Shown in pieces: positions 1 through 7,843 of a stretch of 64,000 nt of DNA. Both the position numbers and the translations under genes were made by a program. The notes below the pieces were generated by a model. It was not told the DNA's origin, did no database searches, and was given only the letters and a program-made list of their open reading frames with translations. Source of the stretch: Lentibacillus halodurans. Its GTDB lineage: Bacteria; Bacillota; Bacilli; Bacillales; Amphibacillaceae. The DNA is taken from NCBI RefSeq assembly GCF_900112045.1, contig NZ_FOJW01000015.1:17024-81023 (forward strand). Reading direction: 5' to 3'. Within the stretch, counting starts at the first letter, position 1, and each line of letters starts with the position of its first letter.

Positions 1-984
1 TGTCCAATCATAGCCATAAAGATTTTGTCCGAGTAAAATTTTATTGGCAGGCATGACACTTAATGCAAAATTGACAACATCCCGCACTTCATTTATTGGT
101 GATACGGCTAATGGCGGACCGTAGCTGTACCCCCATTCATACGTCATCAGAACAACAAAGTCGGCAATTTCTCCATGGGCTGCATAATCATGGGCCTCAT
201 ACCACTCCCCTGTCTGCTCTGCACTTGTTTTGGGGGCCAGGGCAGTGGACATGAGCAAACCTTCTTCTGATAATCGCTGCTTTGCCCTCCGTAAAAAATT
301 ATTGTAGGCTTCACGGTCTTCCGGCGACAAAAATTCAAAGTCAAAATGGACGTCATTGAATCCAACTTCATTTGCTGTATTGACGATATTGTCCAGCAGC
401 GTGTTTTGTACTGCTTGGACAGTAACAATGATATGTCCAAGTTCCTGGCTGAATTCACCTTCTTCCAGATTGGTTACAACGAGCATCAGAGACGCATTGT
501 TGTTTTCGGCAATTTGAACGAAATTATCCAGCGGTGGTGCTGTGAGGGTTCCATCTCGGCCGACTTCATAACTGAATGGTGCGAGATAAGTGAGGTATGG
601 AGCTGCTTTAGCTGCAGCATTGACTAACGTTTGGGAAACTTCATCCCCCGTAGGTTCGATATAGGCATTTGCCGTGATTTCCGGTTTTGGCTGTTCCGGA
701 ATATATAATCGGGTTCCGACAGACAGAGTGCCCTCAACAGGTATGTTGTTTGCCTGTGCCAATTGCTCAGCAGATAGTCCAAATTGTTGGGCAATCGAAA
801 ATAAACTGTCACCCTGCTGTACAACATAAAATTGTCCTACGATCGGAATGACGAGTGTCTGGCCGACAACAAGGTTATTGGGTGCATCCAATTCATTGGC
901 ATCTATTAAATTGGTCGGTGTAGTACCATATGTATCGGCGATATTATATAGTGTATCTCCTTGTTGTACAACATGTATTTGCAA
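1..984 (-). CDS. yaaH: Spore cortex-lytic glycosidase with two LysM repeats, SleL/YaaH type (3' end outside window)
   Basis: The reading frame is open from a TTG start at 984 to the left window edge, about 328 codons, so the C-terminus is missing. A strong ribosome binding site, AAGGGAGGG, lies just upstream of the TTG. The first 100 residues hold two LysM peptidoglycan-binding repeats, each beginning HVVQQGDTL or YVVQQGDSL and ending in an LVIP or LYIP strand. A glycoside hydrolase family 18 barrel follows, with the catalytic-strand motif DVHFDFEF near residue 215 (family DxxDxE). Known SleL/YaaH proteins are about 430 aa and act as N-acetylglucosaminidases on spore cortex fragments during germination. 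Divergent from tadA, as in B. subtilis. The absence of an in-frame ATG makes TTG the likely start. Confidence 0.9.
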   Translation of the reverse strand, partial: MQIHVVQQGDTLYNIADTYGTTPTNLIDANELDAPNNLVVGQTLVIPIVGQFYVVQQGDSLFSIAQQFGLSAEQLAQANNIPVEGTLSVGTRLYIPEQPKPEITANAYIEPTGDEVSQTLVNAAAKAAPYLTYLAPFSYEVGRDGTLTAPPLDNFVQIAENNNASLMLVVTNLEEGEFSQELGHIIVTVQAVQNTLLDNIVNTANEVGFNDVHFDFEFLSPEDREAYNNFLRRAKQRLSEEGLLMSTALAPKTSAEQTGEWYEAHDYAAHGEIADFVVLMTYEWGYSYGPPLAVSPINEVRDVVNFALSVMPANKILLGQNLYGYDWT

Positions 985-1016
985 AAAAATCCCTCCCTTA
1001 AATCAGTCCTCTTTAC

Positions 1017-1046
1017 ACATTATGATAGATAGGAGGAAGATATACC
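1017..1046 (-). promoter_or_regulatory. Candidate sigma-E promoter of yaaH
   Basis: Read on the minus strand, GGTATATC (1046-1039) is followed after 14 bp by CATAATGT (1024-1017), resembling the sigma-E pattern of an ATA-rich -35 and a CATA-type -10. B. subtilis yaaH is transcribed in the mother cell by sigma-E. The match is imperfect in the -10 box. Confidence 0.35.
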
Positions 1047-1179
1047 TTGGATTGGCATTCACAACACAATACATCAGATGGCGTGCACCGTGATTTCAGA
1101 TTTTTCTTTGGATGCCATACAATTTTTTATAATACGCGTGATATAATAATATATATTTCAAACGCTGCGGGGTGTTTAA

Positions 1180-1644
1180 ATGGCAGATGATGTCACATAT
1201 ATGCGGGAAGCCATCGGACAGGCGGAAAAGGCACAGGAATTGAATGAAGTGCCTATCGGGGCGGTCATCGTTTATCAGGATGAAGTGATTGCAAGCGGAT
1301 TCAATGTCCGGGAAACGTCCCAGACAACGTTATCACATGCAGAGGTTATGGCGATTGCCAACGCTAATCGTCAGATCGGCAGCTGGCGGCTTGAAGAATG
1401 TACATTGTATGTAACGCTGGAACCCTGTCCAATGTGTGCCGGTGCGATTGTGCAGTCACGGATTAAACGGGTCGTGTTTGGTGCCCCTGACCCGAAAGCA
1501 GGTTGTGCAGGGACCTTAATGAATTTGTTGGAAGATGAGCGGTTCAATCATCAGACGGGTGTTTCCGGTGGTGTTTTACAGGCTGAGTGCAGCGCGTTGC
1601 TGACGCATTTTTTCCGGGATCTGCGGGAGCGCAAAAAGAAATAG
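1180..1644 (+). CDS. tadA: tRNA-specific adenosine deaminase
   Basis: The product deaminates adenosine 34 to inosine in tRNA-Arg(ACG), which lets one tRNA read several arginine codons. The 154-aa protein has the cytidine/deoxycytidylate deaminase zinc signature: H53-A-E55, where Glu55 is the proton shuttle, and PCPMC with Cys83 and Cys86 as the other zinc ligands. Length is normal for the family. The ATG follows a GGGGTG-type ribosome binding site. It lies directly upstream of the SRP RNA gene, as in other Bacillaceae. No stop-adjacent terminator is obvious. Confidence 0.95.
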   Translation: MADDVTYMREAIGQAEKAQELNEVPIGAVIVYQDEVIASGFNVRETSQTTLSHAEVMAIANANRQIGSWRLEECTLYVTLEPCPMCAGAIVQSRIKRVVFGAPDPKAGCAGTLMNLLEDERFNHQTGVSGGVLQAECSALLTHFFRDLRERKKK

Positions 1645-1753
1645 GGATCGATCACTGGCAGCTGATGCATTATCAGTGAAATTTGGCCGTCTATCAGCGA
1701 ATTCATGCTGGACAATAAATGAACTGTAAATTGTATCCACTTCATGATTATCA

Positions 1754-1782
1754 TTGCATTTTACGCGGATAGTCAGTATAAT
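1754..1782 (+). promoter_or_regulatory. Sigma-A promoter of the SRP RNA gene
   Basis: TTGCAT (1754-1759), a 17-bp spacer and a perfect TATAAT (1777-1782) sit so that transcription would begin near 1789, exactly where the closing stem of the SRP RNA starts. Confidence 0.75.
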
Positions 1783-1787
1783 AATTA

Positions 1788-2059
1788 TTGCCGTGCTAAG
1801 CGGGGAGGTAGCGGTGCCCTGTACTCGCAATCCGCTAAAGCGGGGCTGAATTCCCATTCGAGGTTGGACGTTTTTAAGGTCTGCCTTAAGAGATTGGTGT
1901 TGACGCCCAGGTCCTGCGCAACAGGAACCCATAAACCCTGTCAGATCCGGAAGGAAGCAGCAGTAAGTGGTCATTCTTGTGTGCCGCAGGGAAGCCTGAG
2001 CCGAGCCATGAACTTGAGTAACGCTTAGGGATGTCTGATCAACAATGGGTGCACGGTAT
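1788..2059 (+). ncRNA. scr: Signal recognition particle RNA, large Bacillus type with Alu domain
   Basis: The RNA pairs with Ffh to form the signal recognition particle that targets membrane proteins. The 5' GCCGTGC (1789-1795) pairs with the 3' GCACGGT (2051-2057), closing a molecule of about 270 nt, the size of Bacillus scRNA rather than the short 4.5S form. The conserved domain IV hairpin is unmistakable: CAGATCCGGAAGGAAGCAGC near 1942-1961, containing the GGAA tetraloop and the asymmetric loop that bind the Ffh M domain. Position between tadA and dnaX is the Bacillaceae norm, although here the lnr-like cassette separates it from dnaX. Confidence 0.95.
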
Positions 2060-2073
2060 ACATAGTGAGGAAT

Positions 2074-2116
2074 GACTGCATCAATGTCAAAAGAGACAGT
2101 TGATGCAGTTTTTTTA
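2074..2116 (+). terminator. Intrinsic terminator of scr
   Basis: A perfect 10-bp stem, ACTGCATCAA (2074-2083) with TTGATGCAGT (2100-2109), is followed by seven T residues. Confidence 0.9.
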
Positions 2117-2151
2117 ACAAAGTAATATTTTTAATTATACGTATTTTTTGA

Positions 2152-2170
2152 TATTCCTTTGGTAGGAATA
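2152..2170. promoter_or_regulatory. Short palindrome in the leader of the kinase gene
   Basis: TATTCCT (2152-2158), a 5-bp gap and AGGAATA (2164-2170) form a perfect palindrome in the 115 bp between the scr terminator and the kinase start. It could be an operator for the cassette's own regulator or merely a small hairpin. No clear -35/-10 pair was found. Confidence 0.25.
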
Positions 2171-2231
2171 GGTCGGCATGTGTTGATCGTGGAACCTTTT
2201 GATAGAAAACCATAAGAAAGCGGGAGTACAG

Positions 2232-3311
2232 TTGAAAATATTTAGTTTGCGGTTCACTGTGTTTGTGACATTTTGGTTATTGATCATTCTGTTGGATAGT
2301 ATCAATATACCATTAAGTATTACGTTGTTTGCCCTATCTCTTGCCATTTATTTTTTCCTGTCTGTCAAAAGAAGGCTTTTATTCCTTTATAGCATGCTTT
2401 CTTGCATCGTATTTATTCATGGTTGCCTGCTGACGGATAACAGCTCACTTTCATTGCTGCTTTTGCTGTTTATTACGATGGAAGCAGCGATAAGTTTAAT
2501 GAAAGAAATGGTCCCTTTCTATTTGGCCATGAATATCTTATTATCATTGTCACTCATATGGTTAAACAACGGACATTTGCTTGAAACGATTATCATCAGT
2601 CTTCTTTTTTCCTTTTTAGTGCTGAAACTAAATCATATGACTGATGAACGGCGCGAACAAAGGGAAATTTATGACCAGCTTTTAGGTGAATATAGAAACC
2701 TGAAACGGATGAATCTGGCTGCAGAACAGAATGCCAGATTGGAAGAACGGACAAAAATTGCCAGAGACATCCATGATTCGGTTGGACACCGTCTGACTGC
2801 GCTGATTATGAAACTCGAAACGCTGGCGATTGAAACGAAGCATCCTGGATATACGACCTTAAAACAGATGGCAAACGAAAGCCTGGAAGAAACACGACAG
2901 GCGGTAAAAGCCCTTAAAACAGATGAACAGGAAGGGATTGCGACAGTGGTACACCTGATTCGCAAGCTGGAAGCAGAAAGTCATCTTCTTGTTCAGTTTA
3001 CAATCAAGCAAGGGATTCTATCGGTTCCACTCTCCAATGAGAAAAGCATTATTTTGTACCGTGTTATTCAGGAAGCACTGACGAATGCGATGCGGCATGC
3101 CCAGTCCAGAGAAGTTCATGTAACACTGGGGAAATCCGCAGCGGGGGCCATTTCCTTTGAAATTACCAATGCGATTCATGATGCCAAACCATTGGCATAT
3201 GGATTCGGACTGACGAATATGCAAAAACGGGTAGAAGAAGTTGAAGGATTTCTTGATGTATACCAAACAGATGAAACGTTTGTGGTTAAGGGGACAATAC
3301 CAGGTTCGTAA
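2232..3311 (+). CDS. Membrane sensor histidine kinase, HisKA_3 (NarL-partner) family, LnrJ-like
   Basis: About 359 aa. The first 145 residues are very hydrophobic and form roughly five to six membrane helices with no sizeable extracellular domain, typical of intramembrane-sensing kinases. Then come a short coiled linker, a HisKA_3 dimerisation domain with the phospho-acceptor in ARDIHDSVGH (His181), and a HATPase_c domain with an N box (EALTNAMRHA) and a G box (YGFGLTNM). The TTG at 2232 is chosen because CGGGAG lies at good spacing; an in-frame TTG at 2199 would add 11 residues but lacks a ribosome binding site. Kinase, regulator, ATPase and two permeases in this order match lnrJKLMN (yfiJKLMN) of B. 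subtilis, which senses and exports linearmycin-type lytic polyenes. The ligand here is unknown. Confidence 0.85.
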   Translation: MKIFSLRFTVFVTFWLLIILLDSINIPLSITLFALSLAIYFFLSVKRRLLFLYSMLSCIVFIHGCLLTDNSSLSLLLLLFITMEAAISLMKEMVPFYLAMNILLSLSLIWLNNGHLLETIIISLLFSFLVLKLNHMTDERREQREIYDQLLGEYRNLKRMNLAAEQNARLEERTKIARDIHDSVGHRLTALIMKLETLAIETKHPGYTTLKQMANESLEETRQAVKALKTDEQEGIATVVHLIRKLEAESHLLVQFTIKQGILSVPLSNEKSIILYRVIQEALTNAMRHAQSREVHVTLGKSAAGAISFEITNAIHDAKPLAYGFGLTNMQKRVEEVEGFLDVYQTDETFVVKGTIPGS

Positions 3312-3321
3312 AGAGGTGAGG

Positions 3322-3966
3322 ATGATGTGGCAAGTGCTGCTTGTTGAGGATCAGGCCATTGTCAGGCAGGGGCTCAAGGCTATTTTGGAGCAGGATGACC
3401 ATATAAGTGTGGTCCAGGAAGCTGAAAATGGAGAAGACGCCATTGCGATTGTGGAAAGACATATTATCGACTTTATTATGATGGATATCAGAATGCCGGT
3501 CATGAACGGCATTGAAGCGACCAGAAAAATAAAACAGCGATGGCCGGATATTAAAATTTTGATATTGACGACGTTCAATGATGATGAGTATGCTGTTGAG
3601 GCGCTGAAAGAAGGGGCAAATGGTTTTTTGCTGAAAACGTCTGAATCCGAAAAATTAATCGATGCCGTATACAGCTGTATGCAAGGTGGTATGACCATTC
3701 ATGAGGAAGTCGCCGCTAAAGTGATGCCACGTCTGCTTCAACGCTCAGAAAACGAGCCGGCTCCGGATGTTCCTCTTTCACAGCGGGAATTAGCGATCAC
3801 GAGGCTTGTTGGGGAGGGGCGAACAAATAAGGAAATGGCCGAGGAGCTTTATTTATCGATCGGTACCATAAAAAATTATCTTACACAGATTTTACAAAAA
3901 ACCGGTTTACGCGACCGGACGCAATTGGCCATTTATGCGGTTAAGCATCATATTGCTGATGATTAA
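3322..3966 (+). CDS. NarL/LuxR-family response regulator, LnrK-like
   Basis: The protein is about 214 aa: an N-terminal receiver domain with the acidic pair Glu9-Asp10, phospho-acceptor Asp55 in MMDIRMP and Thr in the ILTTF strand, then a LuxR-type helix-turn-helix (LSQRELAIT ... GTIKNYLTQI) in the last 65 residues. It starts 10 bp after the kinase stop, behind AAGAGGTG. ATG 3322 or 3325 could be used, and 3325 has the better spacing. It should be phosphorylated by the preceding kinase and activate the ABC genes downstream. A hairpin follows the gene, so the exporter genes may have their own promoter. Confidence 0.88.
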   Translation: MMWQVLLVEDQAIVRQGLKAILEQDDHISVVQEAENGEDAIAIVERHIIDFIMMDIRMPVMNGIEATRKIKQRWPDIKILILTTFNDDEYAVEALKEGANGFLLKTSESEKLIDAVYSCMQGGMTIHEEVAAKVMPRLLQRSENEPAPDVPLSQRELAITRLVGEGRTNKEMAEELYLSIGTIKNYLTQILQKTGLRDRTQLAIYAVKHHIADD

Positions 3967-4005
3967 AAGGTCAATCGATGAGTAATCACGGTTCATAAAA
4001 GTATG

Positions 4006-4040
4006 AAGGCTATTGCCGGATATATGACGGTAATAGCCTT
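4006..4040 (+). terminator. Probable terminator after the response regulator
   Basis: A perfect 13-bp stem, AAGGCTATTGCCG (4006-4018) with CGGTAATAGCCTT (4028-4040), encloses a 9-nt loop. The following bases are only moderately T-rich, so it may attenuate rather than stop transcription. Confidence 0.55.
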
Positions 4041-4185
4041 TCGTGTATAAGGTCCACCATCATAGATAACTTTTGACGTTATTAAAAATGACCTCCGTCA
4101 CGTTCTGATAAGAAATTTAGTGACTCCAGACAGTATGCGCAGCACGGTCAATCAGCGTAAACTAAACAGCAGAGGAGGCAAGAAA
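4041..4185 (+). promoter_or_regulatory. Presumed promoter region of the ABC exporter genes
   Basis: 145 bp separate the hairpin from the ATPase start. They contain the dyad TGAC-N4-GTCA (4089-4100) and a second GTGACT further down (near 4121), which could bind the dimeric NarL-type regulator. No convincing -35/-10 pair is seen, so the call rests on position and the dyad. Confidence 0.3.
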
Positions 4186-5118
4186 ATGATTGAACTGGTG
4201 GATTTAACAAAAAGATTCAAACAAAATGAAGCAGTCAAAAAATTGAATATGTTTATTGAAAAAGGTGAAATTGTCGGGCTGCTCGGACCGAATGGGGCTG
4301 GAAAATCAACGGCTATTTCAATGATGTCATCATTGGTGGAACCTACCAGAGGAGATGTACGGTTTAACAACAAGAGTATTTTGAAAAACCCTGCACCCTT
4401 ACGAAAAATCGTCGGCATGGTACCACAGGAAATTGCACTTTATGATGATCTGACAGCAGAAGAGAATCTGCAATTTTTCGGGAGGATTTACCGGTTAAAA
4501 GGTACCGAATTAAAACGGAAAATTGATGAAGTCCTGGAACAAATCGGGCTGATTGATCGGCGTAAACAAGTGGTGGCTAAATTTTCCGGTGGGATGAAGC
4601 GGCGTTTGAATATTGGCGTTGCCATGCTGCATGATCCCGCGTTGATGATCATGGATGAACCGGCAGTTGGCATTGATCCCCAATCGCGGAATTATATTCT
4701 AGAGACCGTCAAACGGCTGAACGAGGAAAGACAGATGACCGTTTTGTACACGAGCCACTACATGGAAGAGGTGGAGCTTCTGTGTGATCGGATCTACATT
4801 ATGGATCAGGGGAATTTGATTGCATCAGGAACAAAAGAGGAAATTAAGCAGATTCTTTCTGCTGAGAAAACAATCTCAATCAAAACGAATCGGCTGAATG
4901 ACCGTTTTATTGCGATGCTGCAGGAGAACCCGACGATCAATCAGGTAATTGCAGGTGAGAGTGAGGTAGTCATTACAGTTCCGAAAGAGGTAAATATGTT
5001 CCCGAAATTAATAAGTCTGGCGGATGAAGCTGAATTGGAGCTGAATTCAGTCAATGTCCAAAACCCAACCCTGGAAGATGTCTTTCTTCATCTGACAGGG
5101 CGGGCGCTTCGGGATTAG
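4186..5118 (+). CDS. ABC transporter ATP-binding subunit, LnrL-like
   Basis: The 310-aa ATPase of an ABC-2 exporter. Walker A is GPNGAGKST (34-42), the Q loop is MVPQE, the signature is FSGGMK (133-138), Walker B is LMIMDEP (153-159) and the switch histidine is His191 in YTSHYME. A roughly 90-residue C-terminal extension is typical of the drug-exporting DrrA/LnrL branch. The ATG at 4186 follows AGAGGAGG at ideal spacing; a longer frame to 4120 has no ribosome binding site. It lies 13 bp upstream of the first permease. Powers efflux by the two permeases that follow, by analogy to linearmycin resistance; the true substrate is not visible. Confidence 0.9.
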   Translation: MIELVDLTKRFKQNEAVKKLNMFIEKGEIVGLLGPNGAGKSTAISMMSSLVEPTRGDVRFNNKSILKNPAPLRKIVGMVPQEIALYDDLTAEENLQFFGRIYRLKGTELKRKIDEVLEQIGLIDRRKQVVAKFSGGMKRRLNIGVAMLHDPALMIMDEPAVGIDPQSRNYILETVKRLNEERQMTVLYTSHYMEEVELLCDRIYIMDQGNLIASGTKEEIKQILSAEKTISIKTNRLNDRFIAMLQENPTINQVIAGESEVVITVPKEVNMFPKLISLADEAELELNSVNVQNPTLEDVFLHLTGRALRD

Positions 5119-5131
5119 GGGGAGAACGCAT

Positions 5132-6403
5132 ATGATCTGGCAAATCATGAAAAAACAAGGACTTACGTTGCTCAGAAACCCTGTGCAGTTGCTTTTGCTC
5201 GTTGGCCTCCCCATTATATTAATCGCCATACTCGGTACTGCTCTTGCCGGCACTATGAATGGAGAACCTTCTGCCATTGATGTCAAGATTGCCGTTGTTG
5301 AGCATGGCGATGAAGAAGAACAGGTTAATCGTTTTATGAATTCAATAGAGAATGAGAATGCCCTTCCTCCTGAGGCCGTCGAAGGGACGCAGGCAAGTAT
5401 TGATGGATTGATGCCGGTAAGAACGTTAAAGGAAGACGTTTTTGGCAATGATGACCTGGAAAATATGGTTGATGTTCATGAAGCAGCGCCATCAGAACAT
5501 GATGAACTGTTGAATGATGATACGTATACCGCTGTAATTGAAGTTCCCGAAAACTTCTCGTATGACATGCTTGAATATATCGTGCTTGATAAACCGGTAC
5601 AGCCTGAATTGAAGATTTCACGAAATGAAACGCAGGAAATCGGGGGATCCATCGTAAAAGGCATCATACAGCAATATCAGGAACAACTCACTTTAGGCAC
5701 ATTTTTAAGCAAAAATGGCATGAACATGGGTGCGGTTGAACTGGATGAAGAATCGATAACAGGAGATACAACGTCTGTTGATCAAAAAAGCCCGGTAACA
5801 GCCAAAGCGTACTATGCTGTTGGTATGGTGGTTATGAATGTGCTGTTCCTTGCTTCTACTATTGGATCGATGGCATTTTTGGAGAAAAAGATTCATGTTT
5901 TTGATCGTGTCATTTTGGGCAATATGTCACGCTGGGTGTATTTTACGGGTGTGTTGCTATCAGGTATGCTTCTCAGCTTTCTCCATTTATTGATTGTTTA
6001 TGGTTTTGCCTGGCTGTTTTTTGGCGTATCGTGGCCAGATATCATGGCATTTTTCACGGTTACATTAGCTTATGCGATGGCAGTAGGCGGGATTGCTGTG
6101 CTACTTACAGCCATAAGCTACCGATTTAATTCGGAATTAATCACCAATTTTTTCTCCGGAATTATAGTAACCATCATGGCATTTATAGGCGGAAGCTTTT
6201 TCCCGATTGGCGAAACATCGGAATTCTTCCGGAAAATTGGTAATTTTACGCCTAATGGAGCCGGCATGTCTGCCTATCTAACGATTTTAAGAGGGGATGG
6301 GATTCCGGAAGTTTGGCATCATGTCTTATTCCTTGGAATTTTTGCAATGGTTGCTATTATTCTGGCAGCGCTCAGTTTTCCGAAAAGGGGGATGTCAGCA
6401 TGA
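5132..6403 (+). CDS. ABC-2 type exporter permease, LnrM-like
   Basis: 423 aa. One membrane helix lies near residues 18-40, then a large, very acidic outward-facing domain (about 45-225), then five or six helices in the C-terminal half, the usual ABC2_membrane_3 architecture. GGGGGAGA precedes the ATG. The acidic composition of the external domain (many D and E residues) fits a protein exposed to a saline exterior. It overlaps the next gene by four bases (ATGA), implying translational coupling, and should form a heterodimer with that second permease. Confidence 0.88.
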   Translation: MIWQIMKKQGLTLLRNPVQLLLLVGLPIILIAILGTALAGTMNGEPSAIDVKIAVVEHGDEEEQVNRFMNSIENENALPPEAVEGTQASIDGLMPVRTLKEDVFGNDDLENMVDVHEAAPSEHDELLNDDTYTAVIEVPENFSYDMLEYIVLDKPVQPELKISRNETQEIGGSIVKGIIQQYQEQLTLGTFLSKNGMNMGAVELDEESITGDTTSVDQKSPVTAKAYYAVGMVVMNVLFLASTIGSMAFLEKKIHVFDRVILGNMSRWVYFTGVLLSGMLLSFLHLLIVYGFAWLFFGVSWPDIMAFFTVTLAYAMAVGGIAVLLTAISYRFNSELITNFFSGIIVTIMAFIGGSFFPIGETSEFFRKIGNFTPNGAGMSAYLTILRGDGIPEVWHHVLFLGIFAMVAIILAALSFPKRGMSA

Positions 6404-7503
6404 TCGGAATTTTACTTTCGAAGTTGAAAATGTTTATCCGCAACCCCTTTATATTTATTATTTTTACCATCATGTCAATCGGTTTTGCCCTGATTATCGG
6501 GAGCTCTGGTTCGATGGCAAACATCAATATTCCTGTCTATGCAGAGGATGATGACGTAAGGGATTCTTTGATAGGTGAGGTTTTGGATGAAACAGAGGGT
6601 TTTACGTTTAACTGGGTAAATGAGGAAGACATGCTGGAAGATGTATCAAATGGGGCAGCAGAGCTTGGAGTTATTCTCCGGGAAGATGATTTTCAAATCA
6701 TCGTCGGGGTGGACTCGCCGAATGCCAGTATGATTGAACAAACGATTCGTAGAGCTTATGCGAAAGAACAGCAGCAGGAACAAATTTTGGAAGCTGCACG
6801 TGCTTCGGGTGATGTGGATAGTGAAAATATCCTGGAAGAATTGGAGTCATCCATGGAATCTCCAGTGTTTTCTATTCATATGAGCAATGTCAGCAGCTCT
6901 AATGTCTTTGTTTTTCATACGCTGTTTGGCTTTACACTATTTTTTGTGATTTATACAATCGGCTATAATGTATTGCCGATTTTGACGGATAAAAAGGATG
7001 GTGTATGGGATCGGATGATACTGTCTCCTGTACGAAAGTGGGAGATGTATGCAGCTAACCTGGTTTACAGTTTTTTTGAAGGCTACTTGCAGGTGTTGAT
7101 CATTTTCTTTGTTTTCCGTTATTGGGTTGGTGTTGATTTTAATGGGAAATTTGCGGATATTTTGCTTCTTCTGGTTCCGTATGTATTTGCAATTGTGGCT
7201 TTGTCCATTCTGATCACGGCAATCGTTAAAAACGCACAGCAGTTTAACGCGGCGTTACCGATTGTTTCGGTAAGTATGGCAATGATTGGCGGCGCCTTTT
7301 GGCCAATTGAAATTGTGGAATCTGAATTCTTGCTTGCTTTGTCCAAAATCAACCCACTGACGTATGGCATGGAAATGCTAAATGGTATTGCCGTTTACGA
7401 TTATCCGCTGGAAGAACTGCTGTATCCGATTAGTATTCTGCTGTTAATGGGCGTTGTATTCACTGGCCTCGGTATTCATCTGATGGAAAGAAGGCATGTA
7501 TGA
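6400..7503 (+). CDS. ABC-2 type exporter permease, LnrN-like
   Basis: 367 aa with the same plan as its upstream partner: an N-terminal helix (about 12-35), an acidic external domain to about residue 180, then a bundle of membrane helices. The ATG lies inside the stop of the first permease, so the pair is translationally coupled. An upstream in-frame start at 6313 would lie inside the previous gene and is not needed. It is the last gene of the cassette and is followed by a terminator. Confidence 0.87.
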   Translation: MIGILLSKLKMFIRNPFIFIIFTIMSIGFALIIGSSGSMANINIPVYAEDDDVRDSLIGEVLDETEGFTFNWVNEEDMLEDVSNGAAELGVILREDDFQIIVGVDSPNASMIEQTIRRAYAKEQQQEQILEAARASGDVDSENILEELESSMESPVFSIHMSNVSSSNVFVFHTLFGFTLFFVIYTIGYNVLPILTDKKDGVWDRMILSPVRKWEMYAANLVYSFFEGYLQVLIIFFVFRYWVGVDFNGKFADILLLLVPYVFAIVALSILITAIVKNAQQFNAALPIVSVSMAMIGGAFWPIEIVESEFLLALSKINPLTYGMEMLNGIAVYDYPLEELLYPISILLLMGVVFTGLGIHLMERRHV

Positions 7504-7507
7504 AAGA

Positions 7508-7546
7508 GGGGATTGACTGCATGATGCGGTCAATCCCTCCATTATT
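7508..7546 (+). terminator. Terminator of the exporter operon
   Basis: GGGATTGAC and GTCAATCCC pair around an 11-nt loop (7509-7537), followed by the T-rich ATTATTTT. Confidence 0.65.
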
Positions 7547-7579
7547 TTCAACACGCTTGTCATGAATTTTTTGTATTGG

Positions 7580-7609
7580 TTCACATTCAACCATAAAATC
7601 GAGTATAAT
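7580..7609 (+). promoter_or_regulatory. Sigma-A promoter upstream of dnaX
   Basis: TTCACA (7580-7585), an 18-bp spacer and TATAAT (7604-7609). Transcription would begin near 7617, giving dnaX a structured leader of about 225 nt that contains repeat family A. Confidence 0.6.
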
Positions 7610-7627
7610 TTAGATAGAATATATGAA

Positions 7628-7757
7628 GTGAAACTTCCATCAGTGGAGCGTTTCGACGCACAGGACGTGCTAGTGCCGACGTTGCGACAGGACGCAGGGA
7701 CTTAGCCGCCCCACCGATGGTTAATGGAACGAATCGGGGTGTCAGCTTCCGTTAACC
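7628..7757 (+). repeat. Dispersed structured repeat, family A, copy 1 (leader of dnaX)
   Basis: Starts GTGAAACTTCCATCAGTGG. The tract CCATCAGTGG pairs with CCACCGATGG (7721-7730), and a second hairpin follows: GGTTAATGGAA (7729-7739) with TTCCGTTAACC (7747-7757), with AATCGGGG in its loop. The same start and the AATCGGGG hairpin recur before metS (partial) and, inverted, before rnmV. The rest of the 340-bp gap to dnaX holds the promoter and a small GAACAT/ATGTTC hairpin near 7763-7788. Confidence 0.6.
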
Positions 7758-7843
7758 CCACCTGAACATATTTGGTTCATTTCATGTTCCTGTGGAGGGA
7801 GTCTTACGGACGATTGCACCGGGATAAAGGGGAAACATTCATT

